A DNA stretch of 64,000 nt, taken from assembly GCA_027487815.1 (NCBI GenBank), contig JAIYCW010000081.1:33744-97743 (forward strand). The letters run 5' to 3'. Shown in pieces: positions 1-8,497 of this stretch. The notes under the pieces are model-generated. The model did not search any database, was not told where the DNA came from, and saw only the letters and a program-made list of their open reading frames with translations. Both the position numbers and the translations under genes were made by a program. The stretch's first letter is position 1; the number at the start of each line of letters is the position of its first letter. The stretch comes from Burkholderiales bacterium (GTDB taxonomy: Bacteria > Pseudomonadota > Gammaproteobacteria > Burkholderiales > Burkholderiaceae_E).

Positions 1-459
1 GGAAACGGCGATCGGCATACCCCGCGATTCCTCCACAACATAAGCAGTGAGTGATTCAAGCTCGGTTTGTGGCTCACCTTCCCGGGAAAACGGTGCGCGA
101 ATCACAGCTGCCCGATCGAAGCCTTGCAGACTCACCATGCAGTGCACCAGGCGGCTTTCAAAATCCATAACCTGATCGGTATCAGCGAAGTAGCGGGGCA
201 GTTGCGCATACGCTCCCTTCACCTTGCCCGGCCCCAAGCCGAGGTCGCACTGCTCCAGCGATACATTTTTAGGACCGCGCTTTTGCGCCCACATTAGCTC
301 ACCGCGAGCCGATACCAATTCAGCCGGATTGCCGTCTTGCAGCATTTGGCGATAGCGCTCTATTTCCGCCTGGGTGTTTTGTCCCTGCGCCGAGGCTAGC
401 GAGGTCGCGCCCAGCGCCAAGCTTAGCAGCGCTGCGCGAGCGAAATTTTTTCGTCCCAT
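1..459 (-). CDS. soxA: SoxA, c-type cytochrome of the thiosulfate-oxidising Sox system (partial, N-terminal 153 residues)
   Basis: The frame starts at ATG 459 and runs off the window edge without a stop. SoxA pairs with SoxX in the periplasm and attaches thiosulfate to the SoxY cysteine. The visible part has a signal peptide (KNFARAALLSLALGATSLASAQ, shown here as residues 4-25), then the SoxA-typical NPAEL, WAQKRGPKNVSLEQC and KGAYAQLPRYFADTD segments. The N-terminal cytochrome domain has no CxxCH; instead single cysteines sit at 71 and 107, the pattern of monoheme SoxA, in which the N-domain heme is replaced by a disulfide. It is the last visible gene of the sox run, 73 bp after soxZ. SoxX and SoxB would be expected beyond the window. 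Family identity is secure; the monoheme call is inference because the C-terminal domain is not visible. Confidence 0.93.
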   Translation of the reverse strand, partial: MGRKNFARAALLSLALGATSLASAQGQNTQAEIERYRQMLQDGNPAELVSARGELMWAQKRGPKNVSLEQCDLGLGPGKVKGAYAQLPRYFADTDQVMDFESRLVHCMVSLQGFDRAAVIRAPFSREGEPQTELESLTAYVVEESRGMPIAVS

Positions 460-532
460 GTTCGTCTCCCCAATCTTGTAGTTTTATCAGCCCGGTTTTT
501 TTCTGGCCTCCGGGGCACGGCCCGTTTCAAGA

Positions 533-844
533 TCAGGTTGCAGTAGCTTCGTCGCTGCGCCGTTCGCCTTTATTGTCTACCCACGACACGGTGACCTTGT
601 CACCCGCTTTAGCGCCCTTGATCTTGAAGGTGAATAAGGGATTTTTCGAAATCGCCGGCCCCCAATGGGCCTTGATCACCGGCTTACCATTCAAGGCTCC
701 AGTCAGCTCGGTGATATGCCAGGCCGGCACCAACTTGCCAGTGCTGTCGCGACGCTGGCCGGTTTCCATCTCGTGAGCCACCAAAACACGTACATCAGCC
801 ACGCCGTCTTTAACGGTGGCACGAATTTTCATTGGATCAGGCAT
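533..844 (-). CDS. soxZ: SoxZ, sulfur carrier partner protein
   Basis: 103 residues, the usual SoxZ length, with no signal peptide. SoxZ forms the SoxYZ heterodimer that carries sulfur intermediates in the periplasm, exported together with SoxY. The immunoglobulin-like SoxZ signature is clear: KIRA near the N terminus, VLVAHEMETGQRRDSTGK around residues 20-38, then a region rich in aromatic residues and WVDNKGE near the end. The conserved MxTG segment that contacts SoxY is present. It lies 55 bp downstream of soxY and 73 bp upstream of soxA on the same strand, so it is almost certainly cotranscribed with them. Confidence 0.95.
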   Translation of the reverse strand: MPDPMKIRATVKDGVADVRVLVAHEMETGQRRDSTGKLVPAWHITELTGALNGKPVIKAHWGPAISKNPLFTFKIKGAKAGDKVTVSWVDNKGERRSDEATAT

Positions 845-899
845 GTTAATTCTTTCAATAGCTTGGATTCAGACAAATCGGAAGGCGGTTCAGAGTTGG

Positions 900-1370
900 T
901 CAGCCGCCGCAGCCACCGAGGGTGACCTTGATCTCTTTTTTGGTGGTGTAGAACTTGCCATCCGCCTTCACCAGGGCAATCACATCCGAGCTTTGCCCCA
1001 TCTTCACACGCATGGCCACCTCGGGATCGGCCCCGTCGAGAATCTCGTAGGCACCCGCGAGGTTGTTGGGATTCTTTTCAACCAGCAAGGCGATGGACTC
1101 TGTTTTAGCCAGCCCGCTACGGATCGCAACCGGCACCACAGCGCCGTTTTCAGCAATGTCAGGCGAGTTGATCGCAATGTCTTTGGACTCTGTCACGTTG
1201 GTGGCGCCCAAAGCCCGTAAGGTTTCAGCAATCGTCTTGGCCTGAAACGCATTGGCATTAAAGGCTTGGGCTTGCGCCGCGCCCGCTGGAATCATGCCCA
1301 GACTCACCAGGGTGGCGTAAAGGCTGGCGCTTGAGGCGGCGCGCAAGGTGTGGCGCTTGGATACATTCAT
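900..1370 (-). CDS. soxY: SoxY, sulfur-carrier protein with C-terminal GGCGG arm
   Basis: Start ATG at 1370 was chosen because AGGAGT lies four bases upstream; a longer frame to 1463 has no comparable ribosome site. The 156-residue product has a twin-arginine-less but long signal region (residues 1-36, ending AQAQA) and ends in LGGCGG. Cys154 is the swinging-arm cysteine on which thiosulfate sulfur is carried in all Sox cycles. Length and tail match typical SoxY. The 133-bp gap to soxD upstream is the longest within the sox run and contains a GATCATATAAG motif that also occurs near soxR, so soxYZA may have its own promoter. Confidence 0.95.
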   Translation of the reverse strand: MNVSKRHTLRAASSASLYATLVSLGMIPAGAAQAQAFNANAFQAKTIAETLRALGATNVTESKDIAINSPDIAENGAVVPVAIRSGLAKTESIALLVEKNPNNLAGAYEILDGADPEVAMRVKMGQSSDVIALVKADGKFYTTKKEIKVTLGGCGG

Positions 1371-1430
1371 AGGGACTCCTGCAGATAAATGAGCTTCAGG
1401 CGAATCTTGCGCCCGTTGTGGTTTGAACGC

Positions 1431-1441
1431 GATCATATAAG
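1431..1441. promoter_or_regulatory. candidate Sox regulator site upstream of soxY
   Basis: GATCATATAAG on the plus strand, 61-71 bp upstream of the soxY start. The same 11-mer with one change (GATCATATGAG) lies at 4493-4503 in front of the soxR-like gene. Recurrence at the two expected control points of the same regulon suggests an operator. This is an inference from only two copies. Confidence 0.35.
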
Positions 1442-1503
1442 AAACCCGGGCTTGCTTATGCAATCTTCAACAGGTTTAACGCTTTTATCAGCACCGGAAT
1501 GCA

Positions 1504-2631
1504 TTACAGACCGCCAAGAATCCAGCGTACCAGGCTGCGGGCTTCCTCCTCCTTGAGTGCCGGGTTCGCGGGCATGGGAATTGCGCCCCACACGCCCTGC
1601 GCTCCATTACGCACCTTCAGGGTGAGCTTGTCTTCCGCTTGGGGATCGCTTTTGTAACGAGCCGCAATGTCCTTGAACGAGGGGCCAAGCAAGCGCGCGG
1701 CTTGAGCATGACACGCCGTGCAATTACTAGCCTTCGCAAGCTCGGCGGGCGGCTTGCCGCTTGGTTTGGGAGTCGCGGTTGGAGTTGGTGTAGAAGCCGC
1801 CACCATCACGGGCATTGAAGGCGCAGGGGAAAGCGCTGCGCGGGTAGTGTCCGCGCCACGCACCGGCCCGACTGCACGATGCTGCTCAGCCAGATTGCCA
1901 TGCGCATTGCGGGCATAGTCGGGCAAAAACGACCGGATATCCAACTCAGTCGCACAACCACTCATGCACAAGCTGCCCTGCACATCGGGTTTCCCGCTTT
2001 TCACCCACATCGGCTCATATCGCACCTTGCCGTTGCGATTGGGCAGCCTTTGCTGCACCTGAGCAATATTCTTATCAGACAGAACAAAATCCGCTGGCAC
2101 GATGTCGCCCAGATGCAGGATGTAGGCGGTAACGGCATATACCTCTTCCACGCTGAGTGACTTGGGCGCATTCCAGGGCATGGCCCGGTTGATGTAGTCC
2201 CACAGCGTCGAGAGCTGCGAGACCTTCATCAGCGTAGTGCGCTGCGGATAGTCACCACGCTGCAAGGCAGCCACCCGGCCGGTTTCAATATCCTTCTTGC
2301 TGGTTCCGCCCACAATCGGGGTGAACACTTCATTGGATTCGCCAAAGGTGCCGTGGCATGACTCGCATTGAGCCTCCCATACTTCCTGGCCTTTGGCCAC
2401 TGATCCCCGGCCCGCGGGCAGACCCTTGAAGTCGGCACGAACATCGATATCCCATGCAGCGACTTCGGCTGGCGTGGCTGCGCGCCCCAGACTCGCCCAG
2501 GGTTTTGCATTGGTTTGGGCATGCGCAGGTTCGAGCAGAGTCATAAAAGCAAGCACACAGCCCACCATGAGTTGGCAGGCAAACACCGTGGCGACCGCAA
2601 TGAGCCGGAACGCTTTAGCACCTTGTTTCAT
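1504..2631 (-). CDS. soxD: SoxD, diheme cytochrome c subunit of sulfane dehydrogenase SoxCD
   Basis: The ATG at 2631 overlaps the soxC stop by one base (TGATG), which fixes the start; the frame remains open further upstream but only inside soxC. The 375-residue product has an N-terminal signal segment (about residues 9-38), a first heme site CESCH at 89-93 and a second, CTACH, at 304-308, with a likely axial methionine in IPMP near 353. SoxD accepts electrons from the SoxC molybdenum centre while SoxY-bound sulfane sulfur is oxidised. The two heme domains are joined by an Ala/Pro/Thr-rich linker at about 240-290. Presence of SoxCD indicates oxidation of thiosulfate to sulfate without sulfur globules. 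Confidence 0.93.
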   Translation of the reverse strand: MKQGAKAFRLIAVATVFACQLMVGCVLAFMTLLEPAHAQTNAKPWASLGRAATPAEVAAWDIDVRADFKGLPAGRGSVAKGQEVWEAQCESCHGTFGESNEVFTPIVGGTSKKDIETGRVAALQRGDYPQRTTLMKVSQLSTLWDYINRAMPWNAPKSLSVEEVYAVTAYILHLGDIVPADFVLSDKNIAQVQQRLPNRNGKVRYEPMWVKSGKPDVQGSLCMSGCATELDIRSFLPDYARNAHGNLAEQHRAVGPVRGADTTRAALSPAPSMPVMVAASTPTPTATPKPSGKPPAELAKASNCTACHAQAARLLGPSFKDIAARYKSDPQAEDKLTLKVRNGAQGVWGAIPMPANPALKEEEARSLVRWILGGL

Positions 2632-4007
2632 CAATACACCTGCACATTGCTGACTTCGCCGCTCTCGGCAATACGCCAGGATTGGATCGCGTTGTTGTGA
2701 TAAATCGAGCGGGTGCCCCGCTTGGCCCGCAGCTGGTTGATCTTGGGCTGCACATGCCCGGTCTCGTCGACTGCGCGGCTTTGCACGATGGCCGGTTTGC
2801 CATCCCACACCCAATCAAAGTTAAAGCGGGTAAGCGCACGATCCAGCACCAGATTGTCGAGCCGCGCCGCGCGCCAGTTTTTGCCGCCATCCACAGAGAC
2901 ATCGACCCGGCGAATCTTGCCGCGACCGGACCAAGCCAAACCGGTGACGTTATAGAACCCCTTGTCGAGCAACACCTGCCCGCCCGAGGGGCTGGTGATC
3001 ACCGATTTAACCTCCTGGATGGAAGTGAATTGCCGGTGCAGTCCGTCGGGCATCAGATCCACATAGTGAATCACTTCATCCTTGGTGTAATAAGGCTGAT
3101 CACCCACCTCGATGCGGCGCAAATACTTCACCCAGGAGACTCCCTGGACCCCCGGCACCACCAGGCGCAGCGGATAGCCATTTTCGGGGCGCAACATCTC
3201 ACCGTTCATGGCATAGGCCACAATCACATCGGTCATGGCGGCATTCAGCTCAATGGTGCGGGTCATCGACGAGCCATCGGCCCCTTCAGCCAGGATGTAG
3301 CGGGCCTTTTTGAGGTCAATGCCAGCCATTTCCAGCAGCACCGAAAGCTTCACCCCGGTGAACTCGCAACACGACAACATGCCGTGGGTGTACTGCACGG
3401 TGGGCACAGCGACATTCCCCCACTCCATCCCGGTGTTGGCCCCACATTCGATGAAGTGAATGCGCGAGGTGCTGGGCAGGCGCATCAGCTCATCCATGGT
3501 GAACACTTTGGGCTGCCGAACCAGCCCATTGATCATCAGCCGATGCCCGCTGGGATCCACATCCCACCAGCCCTGATGATGGCGTTCAAAATGCAGGCCA
3601 TTCGGAGTGAGGATGCCAAACAGCCCTTGCAGCGGGGTAAAGCTCACCGAAGCGGCAGACACGCGAGTGAGGCCAGGGCTTTCGCGCCGCTGCAGATTTT
3701 TCTCCCACTTCGAAGGCACGCCGTAACCGTTGGCCGCCACCGGTTGACCCAGTCCCTTGGTGTGTTCCGGGAGCTCGAGAATTGCGCGCTCTCCTGCAGG
3801 GGCTGGCTGAGCTTGCGCTTTGGACGCAGCGGGACCGCTTAGCGCTGACCCAACGGCTGCAGCCCCAAATGCTGCACCACCGAAGAACTGCCGCCGGCTG
3901 GGCGAGCGGGGAGCTTCTGGTGCGCGCTGAACTCGACCGGCGGTTTGATTGCGTGCGGCAGGTTGATCCGGGCCTGGCGCAGCACACTGAATATCCTCAG
4001 CCCTCAT
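2631..4007 (-). CDS. soxC: SoxC, molybdopterin sulfane dehydrogenase subunit
   Basis: 458 residues of the sulfite-oxidase family. A twin-arginine motif SRRQFFGG (residues 37-44), followed by an Ala-rich stretch, marks Tat export of the folded Mo-cofactor protein. The molybdenum-ligating cysteine is Cys188 in HFIECGANTG. The C-terminal half is the dimerisation domain of sulfite oxidases (RVDVSVDGGKNW). With SoxD it removes six electrons from SoxY-bound sulfane sulfur. The start ATG at 4007 overlaps the upstream regulator stop by four bases (ATGA), so translation is coupled. The 36 residues before the Tat motif are longer than usual but lie in frame after the coupled start. Confidence 0.94.
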   Translation of the reverse strand: MRAEDIQCAAPGPDQPAARNQTAGRVQRAPEAPRSPSRRQFFGGAAFGAAAVGSALSGPAASKAQAQPAPAGERAILELPEHTKGLGQPVAANGYGVPSKWEKNLQRRESPGLTRVSAASVSFTPLQGLFGILTPNGLHFERHHQGWWDVDPSGHRLMINGLVRQPKVFTMDELMRLPSTSRIHFIECGANTGMEWGNVAVPTVQYTHGMLSCCEFTGVKLSVLLEMAGIDLKKARYILAEGADGSSMTRTIELNAAMTDVIVAYAMNGEMLRPENGYPLRLVVPGVQGVSWVKYLRRIEVGDQPYYTKDEVIHYVDLMPDGLHRQFTSIQEVKSVITSPSGGQVLLDKGFYNVTGLAWSGRGKIRRVDVSVDGGKNWRAARLDNLVLDRALTRFNFDWVWDGKPAIVQSRAVDETGHVQPKINQLRAKRGTRSIYHNNAIQSWRIAESGEVSNVQVY

Positions 4008-4426
4008 GCTTGCCCCTGCACAGCAGCACTTGCCATCGCGGCTTGTGAGGCCTGCTCGCGACGCATCTCAGCCAGTTGAAGCTCTTGAGCCAGTTGCATC
4101 AAATCCGTGCGCTCAGTTGCCGTGTCAGTTTGCTCCATGCTGCTGGCAATATGCACGCAGACTGTGCGACAAATCTCGGTAAGCGCGGTGTCGGCGACAC
4201 CGTAGTAAATGAAACTGCCCTGCTTGCGGCGGGTCAGCACCCCAGCCTGATACATCGTGCTCAGATGGCGAGAGATATTGGCTTGGGTTCCACCGGTTTC
4301 TTCGACCACTTCCGAGACGGTTTTTTCATCCTGGCAGATCGCGTGGAGCACCCGAATCCGCATGGGTTCGGAAAGCAGCGCAAAATAGCGCGATACCCGC
4401 TCAAATACCTTGGCCAAATCATCCAT
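4004..4426 (-). CDS. SoxR-like ArsR-family repressor of the sox genes
   Basis: Start ATG 4426 is preceded by AGGAGAC at good spacing. The 140-residue product is a winged helix of the ArsR family: LLSEPMRIRVLHAI (17-30), recognition helix TQANISRHLSTMYQAGVL (47-64) and a wing with RKQGSFIYY (67-75). Cysteines are at 31, 86 and 90. Related sulfur regulators (SoxR of Pseudaminobacter, SqrR and BigR) use two cysteines that form a polysulfide bridge when sulfide or persulfide is present, which releases DNA. Here Cys31 with Cys86 or Cys90 could serve, though spacing differs from SqrR. It is the first gene of the sox run and translationally coupled to soxC, which supports autoregulation. Confidence 0.85.
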   Translation of the reverse strand: MDDLAKVFERVSRYFALLSEPMRIRVLHAICQDEKTVSEVVEETGGTQANISRHLSTMYQAGVLTRRKQGSFIYYGVADTALTEICRTVCVHIASSMEQTDTATERTDLMQLAQELQLAEMRREQASQAAMASAAVQGQA

Positions 4427-4492
4427 GCTTGTCTCCTGTCTTACCGCTTCACACTGCCAGGGCTTGTGCCTTGACGCGGCTTGAATTGCCAT

Positions 4493-4520
4493 GATCATAT
4501 GAGCGTATATGCATATGTGC
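4493..4520. promoter_or_regulatory. candidate operator between soxR-like gene and thioredoxin gene
   Basis: This AT-rich block in the 108-bp divergent gap holds CATATGAGC (4496-4504) and CATATGTGC (4512-4520), a direct repeat with 16-bp period, around a perfect palindrome ATATGCATAT (4507-4516). It begins with GATCATATGAG, which recurs upstream of soxY. ArsR-family repressors bind such short AT-rich symmetric sites, so control of both divergent units is likely. No binding data are available from sequence. Confidence 0.45.
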
Positions 4521-4534
4521 AACCCCCAATCTAG

Positions 4535-5047
4535 ATGCCCTCACGCGGCGGAGGTCATTTGAGCGCCCTGGCAGTACCAACCCGCTATCTGCAACTCGAA
4601 CGGTCTGTGACTTCGGATCGGGTGTTGGTGATCATGTTTACCCGGCCCGGTTGCGCGTTTTGTGAGGCTTTGAGACGGGAGCATTTGCTGCCAATGCAAG
4701 CCGCCCTAAAACGCCTATCCGCCCCGGAATCACCGGTTCGCCAAAGCCCCTCAGACTTCGCTTTTGAACCAGCGGCATCTAAACGCCTCACTTTGGGGGA
4801 ACTCGATCTCACTTCGCGCAAGCCCTTTGAGGTTTCGCCCGGGATTACCCCGGCTGTCGTGGCCCGCTGGCAAACTCACGGGCAGGCGCTCGCGGCTTCA
4901 CTGCAGATTCGGCTTACCCCCACCCTGGCCTTTTTTGGGGCCAAAGGTGAAGTTGCCGAGCGTCTGGTGGGCTACGGATCGCCTGACTTTTACGGGGCGT
5001 ATCTTGAGCAGCGCATTGAGGCAGCGCTTACCGCCGCCCGAGCTTGA
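4535..5047 (+). CDS. thioredoxin-fold protein linked to sox genes (SoxS/SoxW-like)
   Basis: 170 residues with the redox motif CAFC (Cys40, Cys43) after the strand VLVIMFTRPG, and a cis-proline segment RLTPTLAFF near residue 130. Between them lies an insertion of roughly 50 residues that is absent from short thioredoxins. No signal peptide is visible, so a cytoplasmic or otherwise exported form cannot be decided. Thioredoxins encoded next to sox genes (SoxS, SoxW) keep SoxY reduced and competent. The start is ambiguous: ATG 4535 has no ribosome site, whereas TTG at 4559 follows GGAGG by four bases. Divergence from the soxR-like gene suggests shared control. Confidence 0.75.
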   Translation: MPSRGGGHLSALAVPTRYLQLERSVTSDRVLVIMFTRPGCAFCEALRREHLLPMQAALKRLSAPESPVRQSPSDFAFEPAASKRLTLGELDLTSRKPFEVSPGITPAVVARWQTHGQALAASLQIRLTPTLAFFGAKGEVAERLVGYGSPDFYGAYLEQRIEAALTAARA

Positions 5048-5075
5048 AACCGGGCAGCAAAAGGACACTCAGCGT

Positions 5076-6284
5076 TTAGTGGAAATGCGTAGCAGGAGGC
5101 TCGACATCCGCAGGCAGCTCGGTATGCACCACATCGCCAATCCCGTTCGGGAAAAGCGGCGCACCGCAATCCTCGCAATACTCGGGCTCGGTGACATTCG
5201 GCCAAACCCGGCACTCAGTCACCCCCACCGCCTTGAGCAAATCCTTGATCACATCGATCGTCGAAGGATCTTCTGACATCACCTCGGGTCCAAAGAGCGG
5301 CCACACCACTCCTTGAAGCACCACCTCCGGGTCATCGGAGGTGTAAAACCCCACTCGAACCTCTTCAGGCTGTTGCGCCCCAAAAGCAGCTATTGCGGCA
5401 TGGATGCGATGGGCATCCGTCTTGAGCAGATGCGTCAGGAAATGCACCGCAGCTTGCAGCGCATAGGGGCGAACCCGCCGATCCGACTCGCGCAGATTCA
5501 TGTGGTACGCATCGGGCAAAAGACACTCGAACCCACACCCCGCCAGCATCGGCTCAAGCACCGGCCGCACATGTTCAATCCACTGCTCCAGGCAGGTGAC
5601 CCGGGTGGCATGATCCTTGGATTCAATTTGCTGCCAACGAAACACCGCACCACCCTGAGGCACGGCCACCACGCCCAGCAAAAACCGATTGTCGGCAAGC
5701 ATTTCGGCGGTGTCAGGAAACACCTTGGCATCCAGCTTGATCGCTGTGCCGCTTAACGCGGATTGGGCGAGTTTGCGCACCTGCTTGCGCACTTCACCAA
5801 AATCACCGGGCAATTGATCAATGCTATACAAATAAGGGGCCATCACAAACTTGGCCCCGCGCGCCAAAACATGCTCCCGCCAGTGCTGCGCGAGTGCCGC
5901 GCTGCGTTGCGCATCCAGCGGCCCGCTTGGAATTGCAAAGCGCGTCCACAGCACCAGAGGAGCGCACACCAAGATGCACTGCATCGGCTCGCCGTCATGT
6001 TCGATGAGAGTGGTTTCCGTGGTCTCTTCAATCGCCTCCAGCAACGCACCATAGGCTTCAAGATCGGTTTGCTGCAGGCGCTCCAGCGCATCGAGCAGCG
6101 ACTGAGCATGCCCACTATCGAGCAGGCGCCCGATCCGGGTATTGAGCTGATCCTCCCAATAGCGGTCTTCCAGACGGCTTCCGGAGTGGGTCAGCCCCAG
6201 GGCTGAGACCATCAAGCGGTCGGCGTCAGGGGAAAGCTGGCCTTTGCGTTCACGCGGCCCGCGACTCAGGCGTGGTTCTTTCAT
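5076..6284 (-). CDS. DUF2863 family protein of unknown function
   Basis: 402 residues, the usual size of this Burkholderiales family. Recognised by the conserved N-terminal SGSRLEDRYWE (about residues 35-45), by WTRFAIPSGPL (about 112-122), and by APYLYSIDQLPGDF. A CEDCGAPLFPNG segment close to the C terminus could bind a metal, but only two cysteines are present. No signal peptide or membrane span is visible. The function is not known. It converges on the thioredoxin-fold gene with 28 bp between stops and diverges from the S41 protease gene across 111 bp, so it is probably transcribed alone. Confidence 0.82.
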   Translation of the reverse strand: MKEPRLSRGPRERKGQLSPDADRLMVSALGLTHSGSRLEDRYWEDQLNTRIGRLLDSGHAQSLLDALERLQQTDLEAYGALLEAIEETTETTLIEHDGEPMQCILVCAPLVLWTRFAIPSGPLDAQRSAALAQHWREHVLARGAKFVMAPYLYSIDQLPGDFGEVRKQVRKLAQSALSGTAIKLDAKVFPDTAEMLADNRFLLGVVAVPQGGAVFRWQQIESKDHATRVTCLEQWIEHVRPVLEPMLAGCGFECLLPDAYHMNLRESDRRVRPYALQAAVHFLTHLLKTDAHRIHAAIAAFGAQQPEEVRVGFYTSDDPEVVLQGVVWPLFGPEVMSEDPSTIDVIKDLLKAVGVTECRVWPNVTEPEYCEDCGAPLFPNGIGDVVHTELPADVEPPATHFH

Positions 6285-6395
6285 GCGGGCAATTCAAATC
6301 GGTTCATGGACTGCGCAGTTTAGACCATTTATCGCCTACCCCGCCGGTCAAACGGGCCTCGTCGGCAAACCTGCGCCGCAGGTACCATCCGGAGC

Positions 6396-7775
6396 ATGAG
6401 TACGCTTTCGATCCAAGTGCGCCGCTGGGTAGCCCTGCTCTCAGTAGGCTACGCTTTTGGCATGGGCCTCACAGGATGCGGAGGCGGCGGCGCAGCCAGC
6501 GGGGATTCAGCGGGCACAAGCAGCGCTGTAGAGGCCAAGCAACTGGCTGAATACATGCAGCAATGGTATTTCTGGGCCAGCACAATGCCGGTGCTCGACG
6601 CAGCAAACTTTTCGACGCCTGCACAGGCCCTGGCCGCACTTCGCGTTACCCAGGATCGCTATAGCTTTATTGAGCCTGCCGCCAGCTTTAATGCGTTTTT
6701 TGGTGCAGGACAAACCGTCGGCTTTGGGATTGGATACACCGTCGTCACCACCAATGGCGCAAGTGAATTGGTAGTGCGCTACACCCAGCCGGCCAGCAAT
6801 GCGGCTGCTGGCGGAATGCGACGCGGTGATCGCATCCTGGCGATTGATGGCGAATCCATCACCCAGCTGGTCACCGAGAATCGTCTGGATTCCGCATTTG
6901 GCGCACTGGAAGCCGGCGTCCGGCGCGTGTTTCGCCTGCAGCGCGGCCCGACTTCACAAGATCTGCCGCTTGAGAAATCGGTGTACTCGATCAGCTCAAG
7001 CTTCGGCTCGGCAATCTTTGCCCCGCCGGTATCCGCAAGCCCGCGCCGAGTGGCCTACCTTCACCTCTTTACCTTTACCAGCCTGGCCGAAACCGACTGG
7101 CAGGCCGCTTTGGCCAGCCTTCAAGCGCAAGGCTTCGATGATCTGATCGTGGATTTGCGTGACAACGGTGGCGGCCGGGTCAGTTCGGCCAACCTTGTGG
7201 GGTCTACCATGGCTGCCAACCAGGTTGGCCAGCCAAGCGTGCGACTGCAGTTCAATAGCCAACAGACCAGCGCCAACACGGCCTATCAATTCTTTGCCAC
7301 CAGCCCACAGCTCACCCCTGTGCGCCTTGTGTGGCTTACCTCGGAGCGTACATGCTCAGCGGCCGAGCAACTGATACATATGCTTGAGCCTGCCCGCACA
7401 GGCCTGCAGACGGCAAGGGTCGGCGCCACCACCTGCGGAAAGCCCGTGGGCTTTACCCCCCCGACCATCGGCAGCAATGTTTACAACATCGTGACCTTCC
7501 AAAGCGCCAACCGCGCCGAGCTCGCCAGCTACTTCACTGGCCTCACCCCCACCTGCTCGATAAGCGACCCTGTCAGTTTTGCCTATGGCGATGCCAACGA
7601 TCCACTGATTGCCACCGCATTGCAATGGCTGGCCACTGGGGCTTGCCCGGTGGCAGCAGCAAATGCCCAAACCAAATCCAGCTCGTTGCAACTCGAGACT
7701 GCCCGAGACCAACAGCAGCCGGGAGCCGGTACCCAAGGCCCCAAGCGCTTCACAGACACCCTCGATCTGCGCTAG
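6396..7775 (+). CDS. S41-family (tail-specific type) serine protease, predicted lipoprotein
   Basis: 459 residues. A lipobox LTGC puts the lipidated cysteine at residue 28 after a hydrophobic segment, so the protein is probably anchored in the periplasm. A PDZ-like region follows (about 85-165, with GGMRRGDRILAIDGE), then the S41 core: LIVDLRDNGGG near 250 and the catalytic dyad Ser321 (in TCSAAEQL) and Lys349 (in CGKPVGF), which is 28 residues later as usual for this family. The C-terminal tail after about 425 is polar and low complexity. Its stop overlaps the convergent TetR stop by four bases. Natural substrates are unknown. Confidence 0.85.
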   Translation: MSTLSIQVRRWVALLSVGYAFGMGLTGCGGGGAASGDSAGTSSAVEAKQLAEYMQQWYFWASTMPVLDAANFSTPAQALAALRVTQDRYSFIEPAASFNAFFGAGQTVGFGIGYTVVTTNGASELVVRYTQPASNAAAGGMRRGDRILAIDGESITQLVTENRLDSAFGALEAGVRRVFRLQRGPTSQDLPLEKSVYSISSSFGSAIFAPPVSASPRRVAYLHLFTFTSLAETDWQAALASLQAQGFDDLIVDLRDNGGGRVSSANLVGSTMAANQVGQPSVRLQFNSQQTSANTAYQFFATSPQLTPVRLVWLTSERTCSAAEQLIHMLEPARTGLQTARVGATTCGKPVGFTPPTIGSNVYNIVTFQSANRAELASYFTGLTPTCSISDPVSFAYGDANDPLIATALQWLATGACPVAAANAQTKSSSLQLETARDQQQPGAGTQGPKRFTDTLDLR

Positions 7776-8464
7776 ACCTTCTTGCGGGCGCGGGCTGCAG
7801 CAACCGTTCTGCCTTTCAGTTTTTCTCCATCAACTGGTTCTTTCGACCCATCGCGCAGCGCCTTTTCCACCATTGCCTGCATTACCCAAATCGCCATTTT
7901 TTCGGTGTCGTGGCTATTCATTCCGAGGATGTCCTTGAACACCACATACGGCTCAATCCCATAGACCAACGCCAGACCGCTAAGCAAGCGTCGATAAGCC
8001 ACCGGCTTGAGCTTTTTTTTCAGCGGTTGGGTAACCTTCTCAAGAATTGCTACCCGGTAGCCGCGTCGGTAATGCTCCTCGCTCAACGCCCCGGCTCGGC
8101 TCAAGGCTTCGTGTTCGAGTGAAATTTGCAAGGCGGCGCGTAACTGCGGTTCATAGACATGAAAGCGTGGAAACGTGCTTTCAAACAATTGCTGCAGTGC
8201 CACAATGCCATCGGGCTCTTTGGTCGAAAACGCGCGCACATCGCCGAGGCTAAAGTCAACTACCGCACTCACCAGACTGCTGCGGGTCGGGAAATAACGA
8301 TAGGCTGTAGCTCTTGGAATTTCGGCGCGGACAGCTACCGCCGCTACGGTAAGTACGCCACCCTCTTCAACTAGTGCTACAGCTGCCTTGAGTAATTGTT
8401 GGTAAGTGCGCAGCTTGGCGCCCAGGTGAGGTAAAGGCGTAAGTTTTAGTCGGGCACTTGACAC
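7772..8464 (-). CDS. TetR-family transcriptional regulator
   Basis: 230 residues. The N-terminal helix-turn-helix spans about 20-65 and reads LLKAAVALVEEGG, then LTVAAVAVRAEIPRATAYRYFPTRSSL, a typical TetR three-helix domain. The ligand-binding half is not assignable to a known subgroup. It is divergent from the long catabolic/transport run beginning at 8719, and an 18-bp perfect inverted repeat lies in the shared intergenic region 34 bp from its start. I infer that it represses that run and itself. A lysine/arginine-rich tail (residues about 215-230) is present. Confidence 0.85.
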   Translation of the reverse strand: MSSARLKLTPLPHLGAKLRTYQQLLKAAVALVEEGGVLTVAAVAVRAEIPRATAYRYFPTRSSLVSAVVDFSLGDVRAFSTKEPDGIVALQQLFESTFPRFHVYEPQLRAALQISLEHEALSRAGALSEEHYRRGYRVAILEKVTQPLKKKLKPVAYRRLLSGLALVYGIEPYVVFKDILGMNSHDTEKMAIWVMQAMVEKALRDGSKEPVDGEKLKGRTVAAARARKKV

Positions 8465-8497
8465 TGCAAGACGCTTTCTCTACTCTGGGTCTGTTAA

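Noticed and set aside
2632..2814. longer soxD starting at 2814
   Set aside because: The extra codons lie inside soxC, and the ATG at 2631 is coupled to the soxC stop and followed by a signal peptide.
2682..3842. 386-codon open frame on the plus strand
   Set aside because: It lies fully antisense to soxC, is very rich in His and Gly without recognisable motifs, and has no ribosome site; soxC explains the region.
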